Below are positions 54,780 to 63,652 of a DNA stretch of 64,000 nucleotides, one piece after another. This DNA comes from Microbacterium sp. LWS13-1.2. Its GTDB lineage: Bacteria > Actinomycetota > Actinomycetes > Actinomycetales > Microbacteriaceae. Numbering within the stretch: the first letter of the stretch is position 1; the number at the start of each line of letters is the position of its first letter. The stretch spans positions 62,001 to 126,000 of the forward strand of contig NZ_CP151632.1 of NCBI RefSeq assembly GCF_040144835.1. Reading direction: 5' to 3'. The notes under the pieces were generated by a model. The model did not search any database. It had not been told where the DNA came from and saw only the letters and a list, made by a program, of their open reading frames with translations. Both the position numbers and the translations under genes were made by a program.

Positions 54780-56117
54780 ATGGCGTCCTTCTCTTTCGGC
54801 GCGGGGAATGCGCGAAAGCTCGCGACGATCCCGCTGTATGCCGCAGGACGCATCTTCACGCTCCTCGTGCCCCGCACACCCGATGAATGGGTGTTCGGGT
54901 GCGCCGTCGGCATCGGCGACGGCGCACTCGCCCTGTGGGAGGTTGCGGCCGCCGACGATCGCCCCGCGGTGTGGCTGGTCGGCTCGAGGCGGGAGGCGAC
55001 GGATGCCGCGGCCCGCGGCATCCGTGCCGTTCCGAAGCGTTCGCTGCAGGGGCTGTGGCGCACGGCGCGCGCTCGCGTGATCGTCGTCACCCACGGCTTC
55101 GGCGATGTGAACAGGTACGCCGTGTCGGGCGGGTTGGTGGTGCAGCTGTGGCACGGCATCCCGCTCAAGCGCATCGGGCTCGATTCGCCCGAGACCCTGC
55201 GCGTGCCGGGTGCGATCGCGGCGACACCGGCCGCGGGCGTCGTCAGGACGCTGCTGCGGACGATGTACCGCCGCGCCGCGCGGCGCATCCGGATCCTTCC
55301 GGCGGCTTCGCATCTCGTGCGTGGCCGGCTCGAATCCGCGTTCGGGCTGCGTGACGCCGACGTGCCGGTCACCGGCGAGCCCCGCGTCGACGTGCTCTCG
55401 CGCGGCACCGCGGCTGTCCGCCGTGCCGAGGCTCGCGCGGCCATCGGCCGGGCGGTGCCGCGGGCGACGCCGGCGGCGCGATTCGTCCTGTATGCGCCGA
55501 CCTGGCGCGACGGGGCCCCGGATCCTGCGGTGCCGACCGCCCACGAGTGGACGAGCATCGTCGACGTGCTGACGCGGCACGACGCCACGCTGCTCGTACG
55601 CTCGCATCCGCTCGGCGCGGGCGAGTACCGTCCGCCGTTCCCGACCGATCGCGTCCTGCCGCTCGGCAGCGACCTGGTGGCCGACGTCACGCCTCTTCTT
55701 CCCGGTCTCGATGCACTCGTGACGGACTACTCGTCTCTCGCGTTCGACGCCGCACTGGTGCCGCTGCCCACGCTCTTCCTCGCGCCCGACGTCGAGGAGT
55801 ACGCGCGGCGTCGAGGGTTCTATGGCGCCTATGCCGATGTCGCGGGCGACGACTGCGCGGTGGAGTGGGGGCAGACCGCGGCGCAGCTCGATGCGCTCCT
55901 CGGCGATGCAGCCGAGCACGGCCGGCGGGTCGATCGCGCCGCCGCACTCAGCGCACGCGTGCACGCGTTCCACGACGGGCGCAACGCCGAGAGGGTGTAC
56001 CGTGCGATCCTGGCCGGAGCGGTCCCCGCACCCGCTGCCGGCATCGCCGACGCGCTGCGCGGAGCCGCCGGGCGCAGGGGCCCGGACGACGCCCGCCCGA
56101 GGGAAGGAACCGGATGA
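54780..56117 (+). CDS. CDP-glycerol glycerophosphotransferase family protein
   Basis: The 445-residue protein matches TagB/TagF-like GT-B transferases that build poly(glycerol phosphate) or related phosphate-linked wall polymers from CDP-activated alditols at the inner membrane face. Motifs: WHGIPLKRIG (about 124), FVLYAPTWRDG (about 240) and TDYSSLAFD (about 318). These include the catalytic His and the CDP-binding SS. The N-terminus carries an amphipathic membrane-binding stretch. The stop overlaps the start of a second family member (ATGA). The actual polyol (glycerol, ribitol, other) is not determinable. Confidence 0.85.
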   Translation: MASFSFGAGNARKLATIPLYAAGRIFTLLVPRTPDEWVFGCAVGIGDGALALWEVAAADDRPAVWLVGSRREATDAAARGIRAVPKRSLQGLWRTARARVIVVTHGFGDVNRYAVSGGLVVQLWHGIPLKRIGLDSPETLRVPGAIAATPAAGVVRTLLRTMYRRAARRIRILPAASHLVRGRLESAFGLRDADVPVTGEPRVDVLSRGTAAVRRAEARAAIGRAVPRATPAARFVLYAPTWRDGAPDPAVPTAHEWTSIVDVLTRHDATLLVRSHPLGAGEYRPPFPTDRVLPLGSDLVADVTPLLPGLDALVTDYSSLAFDAALVPLPTLFLAPDVEEYARRRGFYGAYADVAGDDCAVEWGQTAAQLDALLGDAAEHGRRVDRAAALSARVHAFHDGRNAERVYRAILAGAVPAPAAGIADALRGAAGRRGPDDARPREGTG

Positions 56118-57565
56118 TCGAGGCGAGCTTCACGACGGACGAGGTGCCTGCTCTGGTGCTCGCGGGCGAGGGGGAGCGACCCGCGTCCGTCGAGATCGTC
56201 GGCGCCCGCGCCCGGGTCACCGCACGCGTGACCGGGCGCGGCAAGACATGGAAGGCGACGCTGCCGCTGCGCGCCGCCCGCTGGGGCGGCCCGGAGCTGC
56301 CGCTGCCGTCGGGGTCGTACGAGGTGCGGATCGCGGATGCCGAGGGAAGCGCCGTGCGTCCACCCGAGGGGCTGCCCGTCACGCAGCTGGGCACGCTGCG
56401 CGCGGCCCTGGAGGGGTGGACGCTGCGCGTGAGCCCGCCCATCAATCCTGCGTACGACTCGGGCGAGGGGCAGGACGCCCTCGAGCGCCGGTACGCCACA
56501 CGCCCGGCCTCCGGCTTCGAGAACGCCGTGTTCTTCGAGAGCTTCTACGGGCGCAACGCCAGCTGCAACCCGCTCGCGATCGATCGCGAGCTCGCGCGCC
56601 GAGCGCCCCATGTCACGCGGTACTGGAGCGTGGTCGACCTGTCGATCGCGGTGCCGGACGGCGCGATCCCCGTCATCGAGGGCAGCCCCGAATGGTGGCG
56701 CGCCCGCGGCGCCGCACGGCTGCTCGTGGTCAACGACTGGCTGCGACGGCGGTTCGCGAGACGCAAGGGCCAGGTGGTGCTGCAGACGTGGCATGGCACG
56801 CCGCTGAAACGGCTCGCGCTGCACCGCCCGGGTTTCGACCCGCGTCGCATGGCCGCCGTGGTGCGCGAATCGCGCCGCTGGAACGTGCTGCTCGCCCAGA
56901 ACCCGTACGCCGCGCGCATCCTCGGCAAGGCCTATGCGTTCCTCACCCGTCCGGTCTGGGTCGAGGGCTACCCGCGAAACGACGTGCTCACGCGCGGCGA
57001 CGGGACCGCGACACGGGAGGCGCTCGGCATCCGTCCCGGCGAGAAGGTGGTGCTGTACGCGCCGACGTGGCGCGACGACCGCGACCAGATCGTCGACTTC
57101 GTCGACCCGGGTGCGCTCGCCGCCGCGACCGACGCCGTCGTGCTCGTGCGCGGCCATTCGCGCACGCTTCTTCCGGGAAGAGATGCCGAAGGCCCCCGCG
57201 TGATCGACGTGACCGGCTTTCCCGACACCTCGCTGCTGCTGCTCGTCGCGGACGCCCTCGTCACCGACTACTCGTCGGTGATGTTCGACTTCTCGGTGAC
57301 CGGCAAGCCGATGTACTTCCTCGTGCCCGACATGGAGCACTACCGCGGCGAGCTGCGCGGGTTCTACTTCGATCTCGCGGCACACGCACCGGGACCGATG
57401 GTGCGCACGCAGGAGGAGCTGGTCGCGGCGCTCGCCGCCGATGACGCGGACGCCTACGCCGACCGGTACGCGCAGTGGCGCGAGAAGTTCAACGCCCGCG
57501 ACGACGGGCATGCCGCCGAGCGGGTCGTGACGCGGATCCTGGATCAGGGGTTCATCGAGATCTGA
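56114..57565 (+). CDS. CDP-glycerol glycerophosphotransferase family protein
   Basis: The 483-residue TagF-like protein has an N-terminal beta-rich domain (1-110) not seen in its neighbour, then the GT-B core: WHGTPLKRLALH (about 230), VVLYAPTWRDD and VTDYSSVMFDF (about 390). All key family residues are present. Two coupled paralogues with different N-termini suggest a primase/polymerase division like TagB and TagF. ATG 56114 overlaps the previous stop; longer frames upstream run through the neighbour. It ends 22 bases before the convergent glycosyltransferase. Confidence 0.87.
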   Translation: MIEASFTTDEVPALVLAGEGERPASVEIVGARARVTARVTGRGKTWKATLPLRAARWGGPELPLPSGSYEVRIADAEGSAVRPPEGLPVTQLGTLRAALEGWTLRVSPPINPAYDSGEGQDALERRYATRPASGFENAVFFESFYGRNASCNPLAIDRELARRAPHVTRYWSVVDLSIAVPDGAIPVIEGSPEWWRARGAARLLVVNDWLRRRFARRKGQVVLQTWHGTPLKRLALHRPGFDPRRMAAVVRESRRWNVLLAQNPYAARILGKAYAFLTRPVWVEGYPRNDVLTRGDGTATREALGIRPGEKVVLYAPTWRDDRDQIVDFVDPGALAAATDAVVLVRGHSRTLLPGRDAEGPRVIDVTGFPDTSLLLLVADALVTDYSSVMFDFSVTGKPMYFLVPDMEHYRGELRGFYFDLAAHAPGPMVRTQEELVAALAADDADAYADRYAQWREKFNARDDGHAAERVVTRILDQGFIEI

Positions 57566-57586
57566 CGCACGCGCGCCGGATCGACA

Positions 57587-58681
57587 TCACGGCAGCGGCG
57601 TGTTGCGGCTGCCCAGTCGTGACGTGTCGACCGTGTCGTGCGCGCCGCCGATCACGCCGAGCAGGAACCCCCAGCCCCACGCGAGGTGCATGCTCGGCAG
57701 CACGGCCGCGGTCCAGAGCTTGTCGCGCCAGCCGTGTCCGCCGCTGCGGCCGGCGGCGACGCCGATGATGAGGATCGCATACGCGATCACGGGGAGATAC
57801 ACGACGGATGCCGCCACCGCCCACCATCCCTGCAGCACGCCCGTCAACTGCATCGCGGCGACGACGAGCCCCAGAAGGATCGTGAGCACGAGTGCGGGCG
57901 GCGCGAAGAAGCGCAGGGAGTTGCCGCGCCCGAACCGGCGGACCAGCTCGCCGCGCCAGCGTCCGGTGGCCGAGAACTGGCGCACCAGCCGCGTCCAGCT
58001 CTCGCGCGGCCAGTACGTGACGGCCAGGCTCGGGTCGAACCACACACGGTAGCCGGCACGACGGATGCGGAGGTTCAGCTCCCAGTCCTCGCCTCGGCGG
58101 ATGCTCTCATCGAACAGGCCCACCTCGTCGAGCACCGCGCGGCGCATAACGCCCAGATACGCCGACTCGGCCTCGCCCTCCTGCGTGCCGCCGTGGTACG
58201 CGCCGCCGCCCAGCCCGATGGGGGAGTTGTAGGCGCGCGCGACCGCCCGCTGGAAGGGCGTGCGCCCGTCCGCGCGCATGACCCCGCCGACATTCGCGGC
58301 GCGGACCCGCGCGAGCGTCGCGAGGGCGCTGCGGGCATAGCTGGGGTCGAGTTCGGAATGCGCGTCGACCCGGACCACGGTGGCGTACCGCCCGGCGCCG
58401 ATCGCGAGATTGAGGCCGATCGGGATGTCGGCGGCGGGGTTGTCGATCAGCACGATGCGGTCATCGTCCCGGGCGAGCTCGCGAGCCAGTTCGCTCGTGC
58501 CGTCGGTGGACGGACCCAGCGCCAGGATCAGCTCCGTCGGACCCGGCACATCCTGCGCCAGCACGGTCTCGACCGCGCGTCGCAGGTAGTCGCGCTCATT
58601 GAGCACCGGCATCACGAAGCTCACGCCGGCACCGGGCGGAGGGACCGGAGCGTCCCTGCGCCCGTGTTGCTCGACATGCAC
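57587..58681 (-). CDS. Family 2 glycosyltransferase with membrane tail
   Basis: The 364-residue inverting GT2 has SFVMPVLNERDYLRRAV at the nucleotide-binding N-terminus, the metal motif VRVDAHSEL (DxH/D), and the acceptor motif RRGEDWELNLRI (ED). C-terminal residues from about 255 form three membrane helices, placing the enzyme at the inner face of the membrane. It probably adds a sugar to a lipid-linked wall polymer. GTG 58681 is the first possible start; a GTG at the core (GVSFVMP) is an alternative. The gene overlaps the promoter area of the divergent TagF-like gene. Confidence 0.82.
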   Translation of the reverse strand: MHVEQHGRRDAPVPPPGAGVSFVMPVLNERDYLRRAVETVLAQDVPGPTELILALGPSTDGTSELARELARDDDRIVLIDNPAADIPIGLNLAIGAGRYATVVRVDAHSELDPSYARSALATLARVRAANVGGVMRADGRTPFQRAVARAYNSPIGLGGGAYHGGTQEGEAESAYLGVMRRAVLDEVGLFDESIRRGEDWELNLRIRRAGYRVWFDPSLAVTYWPRESWTRLVRQFSATGRWRGELVRRFGRGNSLRFFAPPALVLTILLGLVVAAMQLTGVLQGWWAVAASVVYLPVIAYAILIIGVAAGRSGGHGWRDKLWTAAVLPSMHLAWGWGFLLGVIGGAHDTVDTSRLGSRNTPLP

Positions 58682-58710
58682 GCGTCGATCATGTCATGGG
58701 TGCCGCTGGG

Positions 58711-58716
58711 TAGGCT
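58711..58716 (+). promoter_or_regulatory. -10 hexamer of leaderless third TagF-like gene
   Basis: TAGGCT ends six bases before the GTG at 58723. Confidence 0.5.
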
Positions 58717-58722
58717 GGACGC

Positions 58723-60003
58723 GTGGGTCTCGTCTCGGATGGAAAGAAGGCGGTCGCGCTCGTCCGCAAGGCGGTGCGCAATCGCTCGGCCGTGATCGAC
58801 GTGCGGCGCACGCTCGCGGCCCGGCCGCAGCATCCGCCGTTCCACTACCGGGTCGCGGTGTACTTCGCCGACGGCGCGGTCAACATGTACCAGATGCGGC
58901 AGTGGTACAAGCCGCTCGCCGGACTGGCGAAGACCTGGCCCGTCGTCGTGCTCAGCCGTGCCGCGACGGGTGCCGAGGCGCTCCTCGCCGACGGCGCACT
59001 GCCGGTCGCCTTCGTGCCGACGGTGCGGGACCTCGAGCGCTTCATCGCCAAGCAGGACATCCGCGTCGTGCTGTACGTGAACCAGAACACGCGCAACTTC
59101 CAGATGTTCCGCTACGGGCGCCGCTGGCACGTGTTCATCAACCACGGCGAGTCCGACAAGATGTACATGACCACCAACCAGTACAAGGCGTACGACTACG
59201 CGATGATCGCGGGCGACGCGGCGCGCGAGCGGCTCTCGCGGGTGCTGTGGGACTACGACATCGACCGGCGCACGATCGAGATCGGCCGCCCGCAGGCGGA
59301 CCACTACTCGGGCACCTTGCCGTACACCCCCGACGAGCGCACCGTGGTGCTCTACGCGCCCACCTGGGAGGGCGATCGGCCTTCGGCGCACTACGGCTCC
59401 ATCGCAACGCACGGCGAGGCGCTGGTCGCCGCTCTGCTCGCGACCGGACGCCACCGGGTCATCTACCGCCCGCACCCGCGATCGGGCGTGGTGAACCACG
59501 AGTACGGCGCCGCGAACAAGCGCATCATCGCCGCCCTTGCCGGGGCGAATGCAGCCGATCCCGCCGCGCAGCACGTCTTCGACGACGGACCCGACCTCGG
59601 CTGGCAGCTGGCCGCCGCCGACGTCGCGATCGTCGACATCTCCGCGATGGTCTACGACCGGCTCGCGGCCGACAGGCCGCTGCTGATCACCCGACCGGCC
59701 GACCCCGCCGCGGCCATCGACACGCACGGCTACCTGTCGGCGTGCGAATGGCTGGATGCCTCGGCCGCCGCCGACATCGTCGCTGAGACGGAACGCGTGC
59801 TGGGCGACCCCGAGGCGGTCGCGCGTCTCGAGGAGTGGGTGACACGATACTTCGGCGACACCACCCCGGGTGCCGCGACGGCGCGGTTCCACGCGGCCGT
59901 GCAAGGACTCATGGGCGACTGGGAGGCCTGGTACGCGCGCTCGGTCGCCGACAGCGACGACGATGAGCAAGAGGACGAGGCCGACCTCGACGAAGAGGGC
60001 TGA
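58723..60003 (+). CDS. Divergent CDP-glycerol glycerophosphotransferase-like protein
   Basis: The 426-residue protein has the GT-B layout of the family but altered motifs. The His motif reads FINHGESDKMYMTT (about 142) instead of WHGxPLK, VVLYAPTWEGDRPSAHYG (about 208) is kept, and the SS motif is replaced by VDISAMVYDRL (about 308). It resembles a separate actinobacterial clade; substrate is unknown. The C-terminus is a run of Asp/Glu. It completes a set of three family members in 5 kb. Confidence 0.78.
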   Translation: MGLVSDGKKAVALVRKAVRNRSAVIDVRRTLAARPQHPPFHYRVAVYFADGAVNMYQMRQWYKPLAGLAKTWPVVVLSRAATGAEALLADGALPVAFVPTVRDLERFIAKQDIRVVLYVNQNTRNFQMFRYGRRWHVFINHGESDKMYMTTNQYKAYDYAMIAGDAARERLSRVLWDYDIDRRTIEIGRPQADHYSGTLPYTPDERTVVLYAPTWEGDRPSAHYGSIATHGEALVAALLATGRHRVIYRPHPRSGVVNHEYGAANKRIIAALAGANAADPAAQHVFDDGPDLGWQLAAADVAIVDISAMVYDRLAADRPLLITRPADPAAAIDTHGYLSACEWLDASAAADIVAETERVLGDPEAVARLEEWVTRYFGDTTPGAATARFHAAVQGLMGDWEAWYARSVADSDDDEQEDEADLDEEG

Positions 60004-60038
60004 GCGACAGGGCGTCCGAGCGCGGGCTCTCGCGAAGC

Positions 60039-61430
60039 TCAGGCCACCGGGGCCGGACGCTCGACGAGCCGCGAGATCGCCCGCAGCGGGATCGCGACCC
60101 ACGTCGGCCGGTTGCGCGCTTCGTAGATCGCCTCGTACACCGCTTTGTCGAGTTCGAGTGCGGCCAGGAGCGGATGCCGGGGGTCGAGGTCGTTCCCCGA
60201 GGTCGCCGCATAGCCCTCGACGAACGCCGCTCGCGCACTGAGAGCCCAGGCCCTCACGGCATCGGCCGACCGCTCGGGATGGTCCAGGCGCAGCGACCCG
60301 GCGACGTAGTCGAAGGAGCGGAGCATCCCCGCGACATCCCGCAGCGCGAAATCGGGCTGTGTGCGCTCGGCCATCGGCCTGAGCGGTTCCCCTTCGAAGT
60401 CGACGACCACCCAGCCGCGGTCGGGGGAATGGAGCACCTGGCCGAGGTGATAGTCGCCGTGTATCCGCTGCAGCGGCGGCCAGGGCACCTCGAGCGCGCG
60501 ACGGTACACCGCTGTCGCGGCATCCCGCTGGCCCGCGATCTCGGGCACCTCCGCCATCGCGATCGCGAACCGACGTTCCCAGGTCGCAGCGGTGGCATCG
60601 CGATCGGCTGCAGTCGCGGTCCGCGTGGGGAAGCACTGCGACAGCGCGACATGGACGTGGGCTGTCGCAGCGCCCAGGGCGCGCGCCGCGTCGCGGAAGT
60701 CCTCGCCCTTCGCCGCGGCGAGGAGTGCGACCCGCCACGCATCGTCGACGCCGGGCAGGTACTCCTGGGCGAAGGCGAGCGAGCCGCGCACGCTGCCATG
60801 TGCCGTGGCGAGGTCGGGCCACGTGCCTTCGATCGACCCGATGGTCCGCGGCACGTAGGGCGACCCGGCGCGCGCCAGGGCCTCCTGCAGCTCGATGTCG
60901 GGATTCAGCCCGGCGTGAAGCTGCCGGTACACCTTGCAGATCACGGGGGTGCCGACGCCCTCGTAGATGAGCGACGTGTTGGACTGCTCACCGCTGATCA
61001 CCCGGGCCGTGGCCTCGGCCGGTGCGCCGCCGAGCGCGGCCACGCGTCCGATCGCGGTCGTCTGCGGTCCACGGGCCGTGCCGCCGCGGGCGATGAGGCG
61101 CAGGAGCGAGTTGGCGTAGGCGGGGTCGAACGGGCCGTCGATGAACGTCGTGCCAGGCGCGGGGCTGCCGATGATGTGGTCGGGGTCCGCGTCCACGGTC
61201 TCGGTCGCTCGCTCGACGACGGGGATCTGGTACAGCACCGCGGGAAGGGCCCCCTCGTCGGCGACCAGGAACGTGCGGATGCGGGCTCCGCCCGCTGTCT
61301 CGGCGGGGTCGTCGGGGTCGGCGGTGAGGTCCCACCACGACACCAGGCGCAGGCTCGGCGGACGCCCTTTCGCGGCGTACCACCGCTGCCGCGGCATCCA
61401 CGCCGCCAGGCACGCCAGGGTGCTGTCCAT
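60039..61430 (-). CDS. Maltokinase-like aminoglycoside-phosphotransferase fold kinase
   Basis: The 463-residue protein has the maltokinase N-terminal cap (MDSTLACLAAWMPRQRWYAAKGR) and an eukaryotic-kinase-like core with ISGEQSNTSLIYE, the catalytic HGDYHLGQVL (about 325) and VVDFEGEPLRP (about 345). Those forms are shared by maltokinases (maltose-1-phosphate for glgE alpha-glucan synthesis) and actinobacterial glucosamine kinases. No treS, glgE or glgB is adjacent, so the sugar is unsettled. ATG 61430 has TACGCT 8 bases upstream. It is the end of a minus-strand gene run. Confidence 0.8.
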   Translation of the reverse strand: MDSTLACLAAWMPRQRWYAAKGRPPSLRLVSWWDLTADPDDPAETAGGARIRTFLVADEGALPAVLYQIPVVERATETVDADPDHIIGSPAPGTTFIDGPFDPAYANSLLRLIARGGTARGPQTTAIGRVAALGGAPAEATARVISGEQSNTSLIYEGVGTPVICKVYRQLHAGLNPDIELQEALARAGSPYVPRTIGSIEGTWPDLATAHGSVRGSLAFAQEYLPGVDDAWRVALLAAAKGEDFRDAARALGAATAHVHVALSQCFPTRTATAADRDATAATWERRFAIAMAEVPEIAGQRDAATAVYRRALEVPWPPLQRIHGDYHLGQVLHSPDRGWVVVDFEGEPLRPMAERTQPDFALRDVAGMLRSFDYVAGSLRLDHPERSADAVRAWALSARAAFVEGYAATSGNDLDPRHPLLAALELDKAVYEAIYEARNRPTWVAIPLRAISRLVERPAPVA

Positions 61431-61515
61431 ACCTGTGAGCGTATGCCCGGGACGGCCGGCATGTCGAGGTGGGCGTGCAAGCGCTTGCAGTGTGCGCCGT
61501 GGCAACGGGCTCGGG

Positions 61516-61752
61516 CTACGCGTCCTCGCCCGACTCCTGCGACTCGGCGATCTCGATGACGGGCGCCACGGGGATGATGATGGACTCGACGGCCGGAGCG
61601 GCGCCGAGCCCGAGATCGCCGACACCGAGGCCGCCGAGATCGACGGCGGCGGCTTCGGACAGCCGCTCCGCCTGGCTGTCGGTGCGCTCGGGCTCGGAGG
61701 GCAGCCCTGCCCATTCGGAGGGTTCTTCTGGAAGCTGGCTGAACAGACCCAT
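61516..61752 (-). CDS. Small acidic protein of unknown function
   Basis: The 78-residue protein begins MGLFSQLPEEPSEWAGLP and continues with Glu/Asp-rich, Ala/Val-rich sequence without a membrane helix. I know no family for it, but the well-formed N-terminus and position 40 bases after the gene at 61793 suggest a real gene. The start is ATG 61752; a frame 13 codons longer has no better support. It may be co-transcribed with its neighbour upstream. Confidence 0.6.
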   Translation of the reverse strand: MGLFSQLPEEPSEWAGLPSEPERTDSQAERLSEAAAVDLGGLGVGDLGLGAAPAVESIIIPVAPVIEIAESQESGEDA

Positions 61753-61792
61753 GACGCCATTCTCACCCCGCGCGAACGCGGGCAGGATCACA

Positions 61793-62701
61793 TCAGTCGG
61801 CGGGCGGAGCCTCGATCTCGGGCCTCCTGCGGCGTACGACGTTGCCGACCGCCGCCGTCCCGCGGGTCACGCCGCCGATCACGAAACCTCCGGCGCGACG
61901 GATGCCGCGACCGGCGAGGCGCTCCACGCGGTCGGCGCCGGGTCGGGGCTCGAGTTCCGGCGGCAGCTGGAGCGGCGGCGCGCCGAACGCGCGCCGGGAG
62001 CCGACGAGGACGCGGCGCCCCAGGATGTTGTTGCCGGCGCCGCCGATCGCGGCGCCGATGCCGAAGGGCAGCGCCTTGCCGATCCATGACGCGCCGCCGC
62101 GAGCCGCGAACTGCCGGATGAACGTCGACTTGAGCCGGTCTACGAGCGGGCCCACTGCGGCGCGGGGGAGCGACTTGGTGACGAGCTCGCCCCAGTATCC
62201 GGCACGGCTCGGACCGCGTCCGGCCGCCTGACCGGCCAGCTGCGCGACGAGGTCGACGCCTTCTTTGCCCAGCATGAGGGTCAGCACCAGCGCCCGCGCG
62301 CGGTCGGGATCCGAGACGGGGATGCCGTGCACCTCGGTGACCGACTGGGCGAACAGGGTGGTCGCCTCGAGGAACGCCACCGTCTCGACGCCGCTTAGCG
62401 CGAGGGTGACTCCCGTGCCGATGCCGGGGACGACGGCGGTCGCGCCGACCGCTGCGCCGCCGGTTGTCACGGCCGCGAGGTAGCGGCGCTCGAGGATGCG
62501 GACGATGTCGGCGGGGGAGGCATCCGGATGCCGCAGGCGGATGCTGCGCAGGTGCGCGAGCACGACCGGCCGCTGGATCGACAGCACGCGGTCGAGCGCG
62601 CGGACGGTGAACGGGTGCTCGTCCGACCCGGTGGGCGGCAGACCTCCCTGCCACGGCGAGTCGCCGGGCAGCGAGTGGATGCGGTGGACCTTCTCGCTCA
62701 T
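61793..62701 (-). CDS. Actinobacterial membrane-associated protein, EcsC-like in character
   Basis: The 302-residue protein has a Gly/Ala-rich central part with amphipathic or membrane-embedded segments (about 95-125 and 205-235: GGASWIGKALPFGIGAAIGGAGN) and a basic Arg-rich C-terminus. The pattern recalls the EcsC family of peripheral membrane proteins, but I cannot confirm it. No catalytic motif. ATG 62701 has TAGACT 8 bases upstream, so it may be leaderless. Function unknown. Confidence 0.6.
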   Translation of the reverse strand: MSEKVHRIHSLPGDSPWQGGLPPTGSDEHPFTVRALDRVLSIQRPVVLAHLRSIRLRHPDASPADIVRILERRYLAAVTTGGAAVGATAVVPGIGTGVTLALSGVETVAFLEATTLFAQSVTEVHGIPVSDPDRARALVLTLMLGKEGVDLVAQLAGQAAGRGPSRAGYWGELVTKSLPRAAVGPLVDRLKSTFIRQFAARGGASWIGKALPFGIGAAIGGAGNNILGRRVLVGSRRAFGAPPLQLPPELEPRPGADRVERLAGRGIRRAGGFVIGGVTRGTAAVGNVVRRRRPEIEAPPAD

Positions 62702-62764
62702 CGCGCCGAGTCTATGCGCCCGGATCCGGGCGTCGGCCCGGGTTGACAGGCGAGCGCTGAGGGG

Positions 62765-63457
62765 TCAGACGTACAGGTTCGCGCGCTCGAGGTCTTCGGC
62801 GAAGTCCACCTCGACGGCGTACAGGTCCGAGATGTCGAGCGGTTCGAGCAGCACGCCGTCCTCGGCGATCGCGAGCTCGAGGCCGCGCTCGAAGTAGTCC
62901 TGGTCGTCGACACGCGTCAGGTGGCGCATGAACGCCTTCTTGTCGCGGCTCGAGACGTAGTTGATGCCCACGGCCTCGCCGATGCCGCCCTTGACGGTCT
63001 TCGAGAGCTCCTTGATGTGGCCCTCCGGCGTGACCGTGTACTTGACCTCTTCGTCGCTCACCTTCGAGGTATTGACGGTGACGAACGACTGGTCGCGCTC
63101 GATGAGCTCGATGGCACGGCCCAGGACGCGCGGGTCGAAGACGACGTCGCCGTTCATCCAGAGCACGCCTCCCTTGCCGGTCTTCGCGAGGGCGCGAAGC
63201 AGGCTCTTGGACGTGTTGGTCTGGTCGTAGCGGTCGTTGTAGACGTAGTCGACGTGAGGGAAGGCCTCGACGATGGTCTCGGCACGGTAGCCGACGACGG
63301 TGGTGATCCGGGCGTCATTGCCGAATGCCGCGCGGATGTTGTCGTGCTGCTGCTGCATGATGCTGCGGCCGTCGTTCAGCTCGGTGAGCGGTTTGGGAAG
63401 GCTGCGGCCGAGACGCGAGCCCATTCCGGCTGCGAGGATTACGGTCTGAAGGGTCAA
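62765..63457 (-). CDS. Nucleotidyltransferase, choline-phosphate/sugar cytidylyltransferase type
   Basis: The 230-residue protein has the nucleotidyltransferase signature ILAAGMGSRLG ... PKPL at the N-terminus, then MNGDVVFDPRV (metal Asp) and VGINYVS. It is closest to LicC-type phosphocholine or alditol-phosphate cytidylyltransferases, which make the CDP-activated donor for wall polymers. That fits the TagF-like genes nearby. Start: TTG 63457, chosen because AGGAGAAG lies just upstream; a GTG nine codons earlier lacks this. It is divergent from the terminal gene. Confidence 0.8.
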   Translation of the reverse strand: MTLQTVILAAGMGSRLGRSLPKPLTELNDGRSIMQQQHDNIRAAFGNDARITTVVGYRAETIVEAFPHVDYVYNDRYDQTNTSKSLLRALAKTGKGGVLWMNGDVVFDPRVLGRAIELIERDQSFVTVNTSKVSDEEVKYTVTPEGHIKELSKTVKGGIGEAVGINYVSSRDKKAFMRHLTRVDDQDYFERGLELAIAEDGVLLEPLDISDLYAVEVDFAEDLERANLYV

Positions 63458-63640
63458 AGTCTTCTCCTGAAGTACGCGATTCACTGCCGGTTCACCGGCG
63501 CGACACCCCTTCGTGCCGGGTCCATGCTATCGATGACCCCTGTGAAGGTGCAGAATGATGGGCTCCCGTTGCCGATTCGTGACATAACGCGAATGCCGCG
63601 ACGCGGCGACACGGACTGCCCCACCATCAGGACCGCTTGA

Positions 63641-63646
63641 TACGTT
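63641..63646 (+). promoter_or_regulatory. -10 hexamer of the leaderless terminal gene
   Basis: TACGTT ends six bases before the GTG at 63653. Confidence 0.45.
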
Positions 63647-63652
63647 GGTTGG

